Shown in pieces: positions 35,873-45,418 of a stretch of DNA of 57,761 nucleotides. Positions within the stretch are counted from its first letter, which is position 1; every line of letters starts with the position of its first letter. A program made the translations under genes and the position numbers. Source of the DNA: Thalassolituus maritimus (lineage in GTDB: Bacteria > Pseudomonadota > Gammaproteobacteria > Pseudomonadales > Oceanobacteraceae); contig CAJWBH010000021.1 in NCBI GenBank assembly GCA_913019975.1, positions 1 to 57,761 of the forward strand. The letters run 5' to 3'. The notes beneath the pieces were generated by a model. It did not search any database, had not been told where the DNA came from, and was given only the letters and a program-made list of their open reading frames with translations.

Positions 35873-37118
35873 ACTTCAGTAGCCGTTCCGGCGACCACTC
35901 CCCCGCCTGGCGGTGGGACTCCGGCATGTGCGCGGATACCGTGGTGTGGCGCCCCTTCAGATTGGAACGCTGATGACTGGCCACCCGTTCGCCGCGGTGG
36001 AAACACTCGATCGTGTTGTGGGTCATGCGCACATCGACTTCGCGCTTGATCAGGGCATGGGGTACCGAGTAGTAATGCCCGTCGACAGCCACGTGGTAAT
36101 CGATGTGAACCCGGGCCTTCTTCCACTCGGCATAGACGTAGGGCTCTGCCGGCAGGGGTTGAAGCACCGGCCGATCCAGTTGCTCGAAGTGCTCCCGGCG
36201 GCAACCGGGCAGCTTGCGGAAGGGACGATTGTTGAGCTTCACCAGCAGTTCGCTGATGGCGGCATTGAGTTCGCGCAGGGAGAAGAACTGCCGGTGGCGC
36301 AGTGCCGCCAGAATCCACCGTTCCACCACCAGCACTCCGCCCTCTACCTTGGCTTTGTCGCGCGGGCGACGAACCCGCGTTGGCAACACCGCGATCCCGT
36401 AGTGGGAGGCCATATCCTGGTAAGTGGGATTGGTATCGGGCTCGTAGCGGTGAGCCTTGCTCACCCCGGACCGAAGGTTGTCGGGCACCACCAGTTCCGG
36501 CACGCCACCCAGGAACCGGAGGGCGCGCTGATGGGAGCCAATCCAGTCCGGTAAACCCTGGGTCCAGGTGGCTTCGGCGTAGGTGTAGTTGGAAGCACCC
36601 AGCACCGCCACAAAGATCTGCGCTCCGTGGATCTCCCCGCTGACGCGGTCGATCACCGGCACCGTCTGACCCGCATAATCGACAAACAGCTTCTCTCCGG
36701 CCCTGTGGTCCTGGCGCATGACCATATCCAGCTTGCCTTGCCAGGCGCGGTAGTGCTCGCAGAACCAGCTGTACTGGTAGCCATCAGGATGGGCGGTACG
36801 GTATTCCTGCCAGAGCAGGAACAGGGTGACGTGCTTGTGTCTGAGCTCCTTGTGGATAGCCAGCCAGTCGGGGATGCCCCGGAGCTGGGCCGGCATATCC
36901 GGTGGCGGCGGAAACAACATCCGTTCCAGCCGCGTGTCGTCCAGATCCGCGGGCAGGGGCCAGCTCACTCCGGCTTCCTGAGCCCGGCGCAGGTACTCAG
37001 CGACGGTGGGGCGGCCAATGCCGCAACTCGTCGCAATCTGGCGATTGCTCATACCCTTGCCCCATTTGAGGCGCAGGACTTCCTTGATTTTACGCATGGA
37101 TAACCTCTTGGCAGGCAT
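35873..37118 (-). pseudogene. istA: IS21-family transposase IstA, C-terminally truncated
   Basis: About 415 residues of IstA: N-terminal helix-turn-helix (MRKIKEVLRLKWGKGMSNRQ), then the DDE integrase core with LFVDYAGQTVPV and LVVPDNLRSGVSK. Native sequence stops at LLKW, after which the frame reads 13 residues from the Tn3 end. The missing ~95 C-terminal residues can be read in the other copy. It is probably inactive, and its ATPase partner IstB is absent here. Confidence 0.85.
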
Positions 37119-37290
37119 CTGATCCCCTCCGGTTGGAAAGGGCCAGAATACCGGTTAGTTATCCCGCGTCGGTTGGCTCCTGATGGGATGCCAAGGCGCG
37201 CTGCCAGGGTGGCAGCTTTGCCGTGGAATCAGTGGCAGCATTCGCGTGGAATGGGTGGCAGGCTTCGTCTGGAATCAGTGGCAGGCTTGG
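35873..37290 (-). mobile_element. IS21-family element, left copy, truncated
   Basis: Holds most of istA and one terminus; istB and the other terminus are missing because Tn3 element 2 interrupts istA at 35872/35873. The terminus (about 37200-37290) shows repeated AAGCCTGCCAC-type motifs as in IS21 ends. Its first ~545 bases (35873-36417) match the right-hand copy (56342-56886) apparently base for base, and both copies face the same way. The exact outer end, near 37290, is uncertain by about ten bases. Confidence 0.8.
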
Positions 37291-37610
37291 TCTGGAATAC
37301 GCAGTGTGTGAGCAAGATGCCTATCAACAGTACCGCGTGAAGCACCAGCAGCCCCGCACTTGGGGCACGGCTCAGGTGCTTTGGTGAAACGGCATTCGAT
37401 GACGGCGCGTTCTGCACAAAGATGTTGTCCAGTGGCAGTCAGGCCGAGGTTATTGAGTTGGCAAAAGCTGGAAAGATCAGGGCTAGAAAAGGTAAGATTG
37501 TTCACGTCGGGGGCTTGGTTTTTGTTGGTGTAGGAGCTTACATTTTCTAAGATCCCCGACTCCTTTTCCAGCCGGTCAGATTTTTTCTACACCCTTAAAT
37601 GCGAAGAGCC
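37284..37610 (-). mobile_element. ISL3-family element remnant
   Basis: Contains the N-terminal ~65 residues of an ISL3-type transposase (GTG at 37505) with the zinc-finger-like CPKCGAAGASRG and VDRHLAH, cut off by the end of the IS21 copy near 37290. The upstream terminal repeat reads GGCTCTTCGCATTTAAGGGTG on the minus strand, ending at 37610, typical of ISL3 ends. It shows that IS21 jumped into an older ISL3 element. Confidence 0.7.
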
Positions 37611-37967
37611 TGATTACTTGATGCCAACCCCGTTATCTCAATGGCGGAAAATTGCCGTGGCCCGAACACTTGGGCTTTGATTGAAAGCTGGTCAGTTCAT
37701 CGCCGTTGTCACAGATAAAATCACGCACCAACCCTAAAAGTAGCCAGGGTAAGTTCAACAAGCGGTTTGGCTTGGATCAGCACGGGCGCTGCCGGCTATA
37801 TCGAGACAAAGCCAAAGATCCACGAGAAAGCTTTTGTGCCACAGGTGAACTGCTGCCAGTATCCTCCGGGCTAACCCCCAATTGCACCCGTAGATACGTG
37901 GCTTTCGATATGACGAACTTTGCTAAGTCCGGAAAACAATGGAATTTCCGAACCCTTCGAATCCGAC
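37611..37967. other. Intergenic remnant between ISL3 and IS3-family elements
   Basis: About 357 bases with no recognisable gene. A TTG-started frame (37706-37987) runs into the next insertion sequence and has no ribosome site or known relative, so it is probably chance or debris. Confidence 0.5.
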
Positions 37968-38015
37968 TGACCTTTCCCCTGAATTAGCACCACCGGCTCG
38001 ATGAGATTTCTCACG

Positions 38016-38834
38016 TTACGCCGCTCGTCGAGCGTATTCAACTGGCGGCAAATAGTTTAGTGAGCTGTGCGGTCGAACATGGTTGTAATGCTCCCTCCAT
38101 GAATCGATTTCTACACGCGCCTCGTCCATCGTTCTGAACCAGGATCGATTCAGACATTCATTCCGGAATTTCCCATTCAAGCTCTCCACGAACGCGTTTT
38201 GGGTAGGTTTGCCGGGTTGAATGAAGCCCAGAGTTACGCTGGTTTCTTTGCTCCAAAAAAACATCGCCTTGCTGGTGAATTCTGTACCGTTATCACAGAT
38301 TATTTTTCGCGGTTGACCTCTGTGCTCGCAAAGCTGCGCCAGGAAGCGCGCTACCTGGCACCCGCTGATCGATACTGCCACTAACTGTCCAACCATTTCG
38401 CGAGAGAAATCATCCACCACGTTCAGCACCCGGAAACGGCGACCATTAGCCAACTGATCAGAAACAAAGTCCATAGACCAACGCTCGTTGACGGCCCCAG
38501 GAACTTCGAGTGGTTGCCGAGGGCGCTGTAGCTTCTTACGTCGCTTGGTACGCACCTGAAGCCTTTCTTCGGTATATATCCGATACGTGCGCTTGCGGTT
38601 GATCACCAAGCCCTCGGTCTTCAGCAAGCTGTGCAAAAACAGGTAGCCATAGGCAGACTGCTGCGCAGCAAGCTCTCTGAGCCGCTCTCTCAAGACGTGG
38701 TCGTTCCTAGCCCGGGCTTGATACCGAAACGCGCTACGAGAAATGCCTACAAGCTGGCAGGCGCTCCGTTCACTGATTCGATGCTGCTCAATCAAGTGCC
38801 GGGCGGCTGTCTTTCGGCCTGCAGGCGTCACCAC
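38016..38834 (-). CDS. IS3-family transposase OrfB (DDE domain)
   Basis: 272-residue integrase-like part of the transposase with DDE residues in WSMDFVSDQL, IICDNGTEF and NAFVESLNGKFRNECL. It is normally made as an OrfAB fusion: the orfA end carries the slippery heptamer A AAA AAG (minus strand, 38834-38840) in the right phase for a -1 shift into this frame. Confidence 0.9.
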   Translation of the reverse strand: MVTPAGRKTAARHLIEQHRISERSACQLVGISRSAFRYQARARNDHVLRERLRELAAQQSAYGYLFLHSLLKTEGLVINRKRTYRIYTEERLQVRTKRRKKLQRPRQPLEVPGAVNERWSMDFVSDQLANGRRFRVLNVVDDFSREMVGQLVAVSISGCQVARFLAQLCEHRGQPRKIICDNGTEFTSKAMFFWSKETSVTLGFIQPGKPTQNAFVESLNGKFRNECLNRSWFRTMDEARVEIDSWREHYNHVRPHSSLNYLPPVEYARRAA

Positions 38835-39094
38835 TTTTTTGAGAGCACGTCCTTCATCGCTTCAACTTCGAGCAGCTTGTCTGCCAACAGCTTTTTGAGC
38901 TTGTTGTTCTCTGATTCCAGCTCGCGCAAGCGCTTGGCTTCGTTCACCTCCAAGCCAGCGTACTTGCTACGCCAGTTGTAGAACGTGCCGCTGGATATGC
39001 TGAGCTTGCGGCAAATATCGTCGACCTTGGCTCCGGCTTCATGCTCCTTGATGGCGCCAATGATCTGTTCTTCGGTGTATCGCGTCTTCTTCAT
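38828..39094 (-). CDS. IS3-family transposase OrfA (helix-turn-helix)
   Basis: 88-residue DNA-binding part: MKKTRYTEEQIIGAIKEHEAG followed by a leucine-zipper-like region (ESENNKLKKLLADKLLEVEA). It overlaps orfB by seven bases at the frameshift site and ends LSKKW. On its own it would act as a repressor and terminal-repeat binder. Confidence 0.9.
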   Translation of the reverse strand: MKKTRYTEEQIIGAIKEHEAGAKVDDICRKLSISSGTFYNWRSKYAGLEVNEAKRLRELESENNKLKKLLADKLLEVEAMKDVLSKKW

Positions 39095-39220
39095 ATCGAG
39101 ATCTCCATCGTGCTAGGTTAGCGGGAAATCTCATCGAATTCATGGTGCGGAATTTGGGGGAAAGGTCACGACTACCCTCCCCGCGCAGCATTTTTGCAAA
39201 ACGGTTTTGCACAGATGTTA

Positions 39221-39249
39221 TTGAACGGGGTGTAAAAACTAACTAATGT
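39221..39249 (+). promoter_or_regulatory. Candidate sigma-70 promoter of the aniline operon
   Basis: TTGAAC (39221-39226) and TAATGT (39244-39249) are separated by 17 bases and lie 56 bases before the tdnQ start, which itself has AAGGA upstream. The spacing is ideal and both boxes are fair. Control by the LysR protein encoded in the operon is expected but its site is not clear. Confidence 0.35.
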
Positions 39250-39304
39250 CGAAATATTAACATGCGTCAACAAGTGCTCGAAAAATCATAAAAAGGAATG
39301 TCCC

Positions 39305-40792
39305 ATGAGTGAGAAATTCGATTTTATAACGAAAAATAATCTTTGGACAGATAAGCAGCGAGATGCTGCAGATAAAGTTCTGGCAGAAGTAGATGCTTTA
39401 GGGCTTGAAGTAATTAGGCTCTCCTGGGCTGATCAGTATGGTCTCTTGCGAGGTAAGGCGCTGTCGGTAGCAGCCCTCAAGGCGGCATTCTCAGAAGGGT
39501 CAGAAATAACGATGGCTCCTTTCTTCTTTGATTTGGTCAACTCTATTGTTTTCAATCCATTCACACCCGGTGGAGGATTCGGGATTGAGGAGTTGAGTGG
39601 CAGCCCAAGTGTTGTGATGGTTCCCGACCCAACCACTTTTAAAGTATTGCCTTGGGCTGATAAAACCGGGTGGATGATAGCAGACTTGCATTGGAAGTCA
39701 GGTGAGCCATTTCCTCTGTGCCCCCGTGGAATCATGAAACAGTCCCTTACAGCGTTAAGTAATGAAGGGTTTAAGTTTAAATGTGGTATCGAGTTAGAGT
39801 GGTACCTGACGAAAATCGTCGACCGCTCACTTGACCCAGATGATTTAGGCGCACCTGGTATTCAGCCTGAAGCTATCAAGGTACAGCCTGTAGCCCAAGG
39901 GTATTCCTATCTGCTTGAGCAGCACTTGGACCAAGTGGATGACATCGTTTCGAAAATTCGAAAAGGACTTCTCGAGCTTGGCCTGCCTTTGCGCTCTATA
40001 GAAGATGAGTGGGCTCCAAGCCAAATGGAGACTACCTTCGATGTCATGGAAGGGTTGCAAGCCGCTGATGCAGTGTTACTTATAAAATCAGCAATCAAGC
40101 AAATATGTTCTCGGCATGATTATCACGCAACATTTATGTGCAAGCCGGCGATCAATGGGTTCTTTGCTTCCGGTTGGCACATGCATCAGTCGTTAGTTGA
40201 TAACCATACCGAAGAAAACCTTTTTATACCCTCAGAGGGAGAAGCCCTGTCTCCGCTGGGCCGGGCTTATGCTGGCGGGTTGCTCGCAAATGGCAGTGCC
40301 GCTTCCAGTTTCACAACACCAACTGTAAACGGGTATCGCAGACGACAACCCTACTCGCTTGCGCCCGACCGAAAAGCATGGGCAAAAGATAACAGGGCAG
40401 CAATGATTCGGGTAATTTCGGGCACGGGGGATCCAGCAAGCCGCGTAGAAAATCGTATCGGCGAACCAGCCGCCAATCCTTATCTGTATATGGCCTCACA
40501 AATTGTCTCCGGACTTGATGGCATCAAAAATAGTAAGGATCCCGGAGAGCTTCAAGAGTCTCCCTATGACGCTCAAGTACCGCTTTTGCCTGCTACTTTG
40601 GCTGAGGCGCTTGATGACCTAGAAAACTCTGAGCTCTTCAATGCATGTTTCGGGGAGACCTTTATCAATTACTGGCTCCAGCTAAGAAGGCATGAATGGT
40701 CAAGGTTTATAACGGCCGAAGGAGAAGAGGCTGCTAAGCCGGAAGGCCCTGTGACCGAGTGGGAACACAAAGAATATTTCAATTTGCTGTAA
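39305..40792 (+). CDS. tdnQ: Gamma-glutamylanilide synthetase (TdnQ/AtdA1)
   Basis: 495-residue glutamine-synthetase-like ligase that attaches glutamate to aniline using ATP, giving gamma-glutamylanilide, the true first step of aniline oxidation. Glutamine synthetase fold marks are visible: GIELEWYL (metal ligands), GWHMHQSL, and the ATP-site segment RVENRIGEPAANPYLYMA. The sequence and the next five genes match the tdn/atd aniline clusters. It is the first gene of the operon and visibly more AT-rich than the downstream lower pathway. Confidence 0.93.
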   Translation: MSEKFDFITKNNLWTDKQRDAADKVLAEVDALGLEVIRLSWADQYGLLRGKALSVAALKAAFSEGSEITMAPFFFDLVNSIVFNPFTPGGGFGIEELSGSPSVVMVPDPTTFKVLPWADKTGWMIADLHWKSGEPFPLCPRGIMKQSLTALSNEGFKFKCGIELEWYLTKIVDRSLDPDDLGAPGIQPEAIKVQPVAQGYSYLLEQHLDQVDDIVSKIRKGLLELGLPLRSIEDEWAPSQMETTFDVMEGLQAADAVLLIKSAIKQICSRHDYHATFMCKPAINGFFASGWHMHQSLVDNHTEENLFIPSEGEALSPLGRAYAGGLLANGSAASSFTTPTVNGYRRRQPYSLAPDRKAWAKDNRAAMIRVISGTGDPASRVENRIGEPAANPYLYMASQIVSGLDGIKNSKDPGELQESPYDAQVPLLPATLAEALDDLENSELFNACFGETFINYWLQLRRHEWSRFITAEGEEAAKPEGPVTEWEHKEYFNLL

Positions 40793-40798
40793 TGTCGA

Positions 40799-41524
40799 GT
40801 GTCTAATATGTCTAAACGTTTCGCGTTATTGTGGTGCTCTGAAGAGGAGCGCTTTGACTATAGGGAAGAAATGATAAGCGCTTTTAAAACAGAAGATTCC
40901 GAATGGGATGTTATAAGTGGATTTTCAGATCTAAGCAATATCATTGATAATTATGATGGGTTTGTTGTAAGTGGGAGCGAGTATTCAGTAAATGAGGACC
41001 GAAATCGGTTCTCGGGATTGTTTCAATTTATTCGAACTGCATATGATCAAAGGAAACCCATCGTAGGTATCTGTTTTGGCTGCCAAGCGCTCGCAGTGGC
41101 GCTTGGAGGGGTCGTGGGTCTGAATCCTAGCCAACAATTTAGATTTGGGGTTGACGAGATAAGGTTTTTGAATGATGTGAATGGCAAAATTGGAGTCACC
41201 GAAACAAATGTCAAACTTGTTGAGAGTCATGGGGAATGTGTACTTGAATGCCCTCCAGGAGCAGTTTTACTCGGAAATTCAGAATCCACTGAAGTGGAAA
41301 TATTCAGTTTTGGAAGCCATGTTATTGGGTTTCAGGGGCACCCGGAATTAAGCAGAGATACAGTTGAGAACGAATTCTTAAAATTTCACCTCGAAGACGG
41401 AAATCTGCAAGAAGACCAAGTCCATGGATTCAATAAAGAATTAAAGGGTTACGAACCTCCTGAATCAATACGGCAGTTGATAAAGGACGTTTTGCACAAG
41501 AATGTTGACTTCCAGAACCTTTGA
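40799..41524 (+). CDS. tdnT: Glutamine amidotransferase-like protein (TdnT/AtdA2)
   Basis: 241-residue class I amidotransferase-like hydrolase. The nucleophile motif GICFGCQ (Cys92) and the GFQGHPE His-Glu pair are intact. In aniline clusters it is thought to hydrolyse gamma-glutamylanilide and so buffer the toxic intermediate. The start is GTG at 40799 or the ATG at 40808; neither has a strong ribosome site, and coupling to the tdnQ stop six bases away is likely. Confidence 0.9.
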   Translation: MSNMSKRFALLWCSEEERFDYREEMISAFKTEDSEWDVISGFSDLSNIIDNYDGFVVSGSEYSVNEDRNRFSGLFQFIRTAYDQRKPIVGICFGCQALAVALGGVVGLNPSQQFRFGVDEIRFLNDVNGKIGVTETNVKLVESHGECVLECPPGAVLLGNSESTEVEIFSFGSHVIGFQGHPELSRDTVENEFLKFHLEDGNLQEDQVHGFNKELKGYEPPESIRQLIKDVLHKNVDFQNL

Positions 41525-41532
41525 GGTGATGC

Positions 41533-42810
41533 ATGAAAAATATAAACAAGCTTATCCAGCCGGGACGTGTACATAGGTCAGTTTATACTGATTCTGAAAT
41601 ATATGATGCGGAAATGGAGAATATATTCAGAGCTAACTGGGTGTTCTTGCTGCATGAAAGTCAAATTCCAAATGTTAACGACTTTCAGACCATTCGAGTT
41701 GGTGGGCGACCTTTGATAGTTGTGAGAAAGGGTGATGATGATTTTCAAGTACTATTGAACCGATGCCCCCATAGAGGCGCAAAAGTCTGCCGAAACAGTT
41801 CCGGAAACTCAAAGACATTTACTTGTCCTTACCATGGCTGGAAATTCAAAAACTCCGGGAAAGCATTTGTCATCCCAGGACAGGATGCTTATGGAGATTG
41901 CTTCGATAAAGACAGTTTTTCTATGACAGCACTTCCTAGAGTTGAAAGTTATAGAGGTTTTATATTCGGATCTGGTAATGAAAGTGCTGTTAGTCTAGAA
42001 GAACATCTCGGAAACGCGCGTAAGTACCTTGATGAATGGCTAAATCAAGGTGGTGACATAAGAGTTTCTAACTCAGTTCAACGTTATGAAATCAACTGCA
42101 ATTGGAAATTGATTTTTGACAATGCCGGGGATGGATATCACGTTCCGTTCTCCCACCAATCTCTAATACAGATGACCACGCTTAGACACGGTGGCGGAGA
42201 TATGCAGTATTTTGGGAGCGCTGATGAGACCGAAATGAAGGTTTATTCATTGGGAAATGGCCACTCAGTAATAGATCAGCGGCCTGAGATGTATAAAACC
42301 TCCGCATGGAATCAACAACGCCCTCAACCCGGACGGGAAAGTTTCGAAAGTAACGTCCGAAGCCATCATAGCGAACCAGAAAAGACTTTGGATATGGCAG
42401 TTGGAGCGGGTATGAATTTAAATATATTCCCTAACTTGCTGTTGATCGGAAACCAAATTCAAGTAATCGATCCACTCTCGGTTAATAAAACGGTTTTACA
42501 TTGGTATGCAACTTTACTTGATGATGAGGATGAAGAGCTAAATGCTATTCGGATGCGCACCCAAGAAGATTTTCCAATTATGGGTGAGGTCGATGATGCG
42601 GAAAATTTTGAGTCCTGCCAAGAAGGTCTTGAATCTATGCCGGAGATTGAATGGGTTGACATCAGTCGACACATGAATGATGCAGAAGGTGCTGGTTACG
42701 ATAATATTTTGACGAACAAACCGACGTCTGAGATTCATAGTCGTAGTTATTTTGATACCTGGAAACGACTAATGACTGAGGAACCTGATAGCGAAAACTT
42801 GGAGGTATAA
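41533..42810 (+). CDS. tdnA1: Aniline dioxygenase alpha subunit (TdnA1/AtdA3)
   Basis: 425-residue Rieske non-heme iron oxygenase large subunit, the catalytic part of aniline dioxygenase that yields catechol with loss of ammonia. The [2Fe-2S] ligands are Cys78/His80 (CPHR) and Cys98/His101 (CPYHGW). The mononuclear iron site is in NAGDGYHVPFSHQ (His203, His208). Length and motifs fit the family. It is followed after one base by the beta subunit gene. Confidence 0.93.
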   Translation: MKNINKLIQPGRVHRSVYTDSEIYDAEMENIFRANWVFLLHESQIPNVNDFQTIRVGGRPLIVVRKGDDDFQVLLNRCPHRGAKVCRNSSGNSKTFTCPYHGWKFKNSGKAFVIPGQDAYGDCFDKDSFSMTALPRVESYRGFIFGSGNESAVSLEEHLGNARKYLDEWLNQGGDIRVSNSVQRYEINCNWKLIFDNAGDGYHVPFSHQSLIQMTTLRHGGGDMQYFGSADETEMKVYSLGNGHSVIDQRPEMYKTSAWNQQRPQPGRESFESNVRSHHSEPEKTLDMAVGAGMNLNIFPNLLLIGNQIQVIDPLSVNKTVLHWYATLLDDEDEELNAIRMRTQEDFPIMGEVDDAENFESCQEGLESMPEIEWVDISRHMNDAEGAGYDNILTNKPTSEIHSRSYFDTWKRLMTEEPDSENLEV

Positions 42811-42811
42811 A

Positions 42812-43408
42812 ATGACTAATAATAGTGAACTTCCTATGAAAATTGCGGATTCAAGTGTGGTGGATCTATCTTATTACAAAGAAGTTAAGAGCTACTCTGA
42901 TTTTTTCTGGAACATTTCGAATCTTGGAGATCCTATACACGACAATAAGATAGAAATGTTAGTGGCAAAAGAAGCCCGGCTTTTAGACCAGCAGAGCTTT
43001 GATGAATGGCTTTCACTATTCCTTGAAAGTGGTTGCTACTGGATTCCTGGGAGCTCTCCTGCTGAGTCACCTGCTGAGGAAGTCACCCTGGAGTTTCACG
43101 ATATCAGACGGCTTAAGGACAGGATTGTAAGGATACAAACAGGTTTCGCGTATTCGCAGATACCGATCTCGAGCACTAGTAGGGTAACTGGGATTCCAGA
43201 AATATGGAAGGTACCGGGGTCAAGCGAGGGGTTTTTGGTTAGAACAAGCTTTATTGTGTTTGAAAGCCGAGATGGCAAGTCTCAAGTTTTAAGTGGTTGG
43301 TATGGTTATGTAATTATTAAGGATAATGATGAGCTGAAAATAAAGATGAAGCAGATAAATTTGAACGACTGCCTTTCGCCGCAAGGCAATAATTCCTTTT
43401 TTCTATAG
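42812..43408 (+). CDS. tdnA2: Aniline dioxygenase beta subunit (TdnA2/AtdA4)
   Basis: 198-residue ring-hydroxylating dioxygenase small subunit, structural partner of the alpha subunit in an alpha-beta multimer. The stretch DEWLSLFLESGCYWIPG is typical of the beta-subunit fold. It starts one base after the alpha gene ends and precedes the reductase by 10 bases. Confidence 0.9.
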   Translation: MTNNSELPMKIADSSVVDLSYYKEVKSYSDFFWNISNLGDPIHDNKIEMLVAKEARLLDQQSFDEWLSLFLESGCYWIPGSSPAESPAEEVTLEFHDIRRLKDRIVRIQTGFAYSQIPISSTSRVTGIPEIWKVPGSSEGFLVRTSFIVFESRDGKSQVLSGWYGYVIIKDNDELKIKMKQINLNDCLSPQGNNSFFL

Positions 43409-43418
43409 TAGGTCTTAA

Positions 43419-44426
43419 ATGAATATATTAAAGTTTCGAGTTATTAATAAGATAGCGGAAACGAAGGAGTCGTTTTCATTTGTATTAAAGCCTTTGTGCG
43501 AGGTTCCTCCTGAGCACGTGCCAGGCAAGTACCTACCAATAAAAATTCGTACTGGTAAAAGTCTATTATTCCGATCTTACTCATTATCTTCTGCGGCTGC
43601 GGCCAATGAGGACTTTAAGATCACGGTCAAGCGAGAAAATGGCGGTAGAGGGTCGAACTGGCTGTGTGATAATGTTAATGTTGGCGATTTGGTCGAGACA
43701 CTCCCTCCTGCGGGCGAGTTTTACCCGCAGAACTGGGAAAGAGACTTTATTTTTTTTGCAGGGGGTAGTGGTATAACTCCTGTTATTTCTATTATAAAAA
43801 CAGCACTAATTAAATATAACAATAGGATGAAATTGTTTTATGCTAACTCATCTAAGGATTCTGTTATATTTCGTGAAGAGTTGAAGGAGCTCTCTTTGGC
43901 TCATCCAGAGCGATTTGACATTGAATTCTGGTCAGATGATGAGAAGGGCATCCCGACATCGAGTGCGTTTGAACAATATGTTGACGATACTTCCGAGGTT
44001 GAATATTTTTTATGTGGACCTGCCCCCTTCATGGGAGGTGTAGAGAATTTTTTGATCGAGTCTAAAGTCCCACCTGGACTGATAACCAAGGAGTCTTTTG
44101 CTGGGAGTGTTTCTGATGATAATGGCGATAAAAATGAAAGCAAAGAAAAGAATTTTGCCGTTTCTGTTCTTTTAAATGGCAGTCGGACAGAAGTTATGTG
44201 CTCTGAAGATAACTTTATTTTAAAAGAGATAATAAATGCCGGAGTTAACGTGCCCAATTCCTGTGGTGCAGGAAATTGTGGATCCTGCATGTGCAGTCTG
44301 CTAAGTGGCGATGTAGTTCTGGAGGAAAATACGGTTTTGGATCCCTCTGATGAAGAGGATGGCTGGATATTAGCGTGTCGCTCTAAGCCCAAGTCAAGGT
44401 TTATAGAGATATCTTTTGACGAATAA
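43419..44426 (+). CDS. tdnB: Aniline dioxygenase reductase (TdnB/AtdA5)
   Basis: 335-residue electron-transfer protein that passes electrons from NADH to the oxygenase. Domain order: FAD-binding (RSYSLSS, about 51-57), NAD-binding (AGGSGITPV, about 115-123), C-terminal plant-type [2Fe-2S] domain (CGAGNCGSCMC plus LACRS). Ferredoxin at the C-terminus is the arrangement known for class IA-like and aniline reductases, so no separate ferredoxin is needed for the oxygenase. Confidence 0.92.
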   Translation: MNILKFRVINKIAETKESFSFVLKPLCEVPPEHVPGKYLPIKIRTGKSLLFRSYSLSSAAAANEDFKITVKRENGGRGSNWLCDNVNVGDLVETLPPAGEFYPQNWERDFIFFAGGSGITPVISIIKTALIKYNNRMKLFYANSSKDSVIFREELKELSLAHPERFDIEFWSDDEKGIPTSSAFEQYVDDTSEVEYFLCGPAPFMGGVENFLIESKVPPGLITKESFAGSVSDDNGDKNESKEKNFAVSVLLNGSRTEVMCSEDNFILKEIINAGVNVPNSCGAGNCGSCMCSLLSGDVVLEENTVLDPSDEEDGWILACRSKPKSRFIEISFDE

Positions 44427-44444
44427 AGCCAAGTGAGGGGTGCT

Positions 44445-45359
44445 ATGCCTCAAAATCTGAGTTATGACAGCGCTAATTGGGATAATGTTAAGGCATTTTT
44501 GGCCCTATATAGAGAGCGGGACTATCAGGCCGCTGCCGAAAGCCTAGGGATCGACGGTTCTACGTTACGAAGAAAGATGCAAAGTTTAGAGGCCTTTTTA
44601 GGATATTCGTTATTCGTCAGAGAAAATAATCGGTGGGCTTTGGCGCCAGGGACGGAAGATGTGCTAAAAGCTGCATTAGATATGGAAAGCGCAACGCGTC
44701 TTTTCTTTGGTCTGACTCCGGGGGATAAGGGTGGAGTGATTAAAGTTTCTATCCCCTTTGTACTGGTAAATCAGTTTTCAGATGTGCTGATAGCATTTAG
44801 AAAAATCTACCCAGAGTTTACATTCGATATTTCTAGTGATGCGCGTTTTGTTGACTTGGAGCGTGAGGGTTTCGATTTTGCAATACGGTTGGCGCGTCCC
44901 ATTTCCAATATGAATAGTTTAAAGATAAAACGGCTTGGTACATTCGGTCTTGGGGTTTTTGGTTCGGCTTCATATATAGATGATATTGTTGATGAATTTG
45001 GTAAGGACGCGTTAAGAGATAAGTCTGATCTTATAAAGACGGGCATTGGCTTCTCATATAAGACTCATGATTTTGTTTTTGGCCTGTTAGATTGGGAACA
45101 GCTTGGTTTTTATGGAAATATAAAGATTATGTGTGATGATTTGGAGTCTTGCGCTAGATTTTGTGATAAAGGTGCCGGCCTTGCGATACTCCCGAAATTT
45201 TTGGCACATCGCTATCCGAATATGTCCTGTGTTTATGACGCGTCGGATACGCTTATGGCTGAGCTTTGGCTAATAAGCCGGCTCGATATGAAAAGCGATT
45301 GGCAAGTTGTTCTTGGAAATATGCTGTCTGCGAAAAGTAAAGAGATGGAAGTATCTTAG
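44445..45359 (+). CDS. tdnR: LysR-family regulator of the aniline operon (TdnR/AtdR)
   Basis: 304-residue LysR-type protein with the helix-turn-helix in NVKAFLALYRERDYQAAAESLG and following residues. In tdn/atd clusters the regulator sits at this place and controls the operon in response to aniline. The ATG at 44445 lies just after GAGGGG; a GTG at 44433 is the alternative. It is in the same orientation as, and seven bases or so from, the reductase gene, so it is probably part of the operon. AT-rich composition ends with this gene. Confidence 0.85.
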   Translation: MPQNLSYDSANWDNVKAFLALYRERDYQAAAESLGIDGSTLRRKMQSLEAFLGYSLFVRENNRWALAPGTEDVLKAALDMESATRLFFGLTPGDKGGVIKVSIPFVLVNQFSDVLIAFRKIYPEFTFDISSDARFVDLEREGFDFAIRLARPISNMNSLKIKRLGTFGLGVFGSASYIDDIVDEFGKDALRDKSDLIKTGIGFSYKTHDFVFGLLDWEQLGFYGNIKIMCDDLESCARFCDKGAGLAILPKFLAHRYPNMSCVYDASDTLMAELWLISRLDMKSDWQVVLGNMLSAKSKEMEVS

Positions 45360-45418
45360 GTTGTTTATAAATAGTCAATGAAACCTATCGTTGAATATTG
45401 ATTTGGAGAGACTGCGCT

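Larger units (their letters stand above)
37968..39168 (-). mobile_element. Complete IS3-family (IS407-group) insertion sequence
   Basis: 1201 bp with terminal repeats TGACCTTTCCCCTGAATTAGC at 37968 (first 20 bases relevant) and an inverted TGACCTTTCCCCCAAATTCC ending at 39168. It is flanked by the 4-base duplication CGAC (37964-37967 and 39169-39172), as expected for the IS407 group. Two overlapping frames encode OrfA and OrfB. It is intact and lies 136 bases upstream of the aniline operon. Confidence 0.88.

Noticed and set aside
37706-37987. 93-residue TTG-started frame between ISL3 and the IS3-family element
   Set aside because: It runs into the insertion sequence end and shows no motif or ribosome site.
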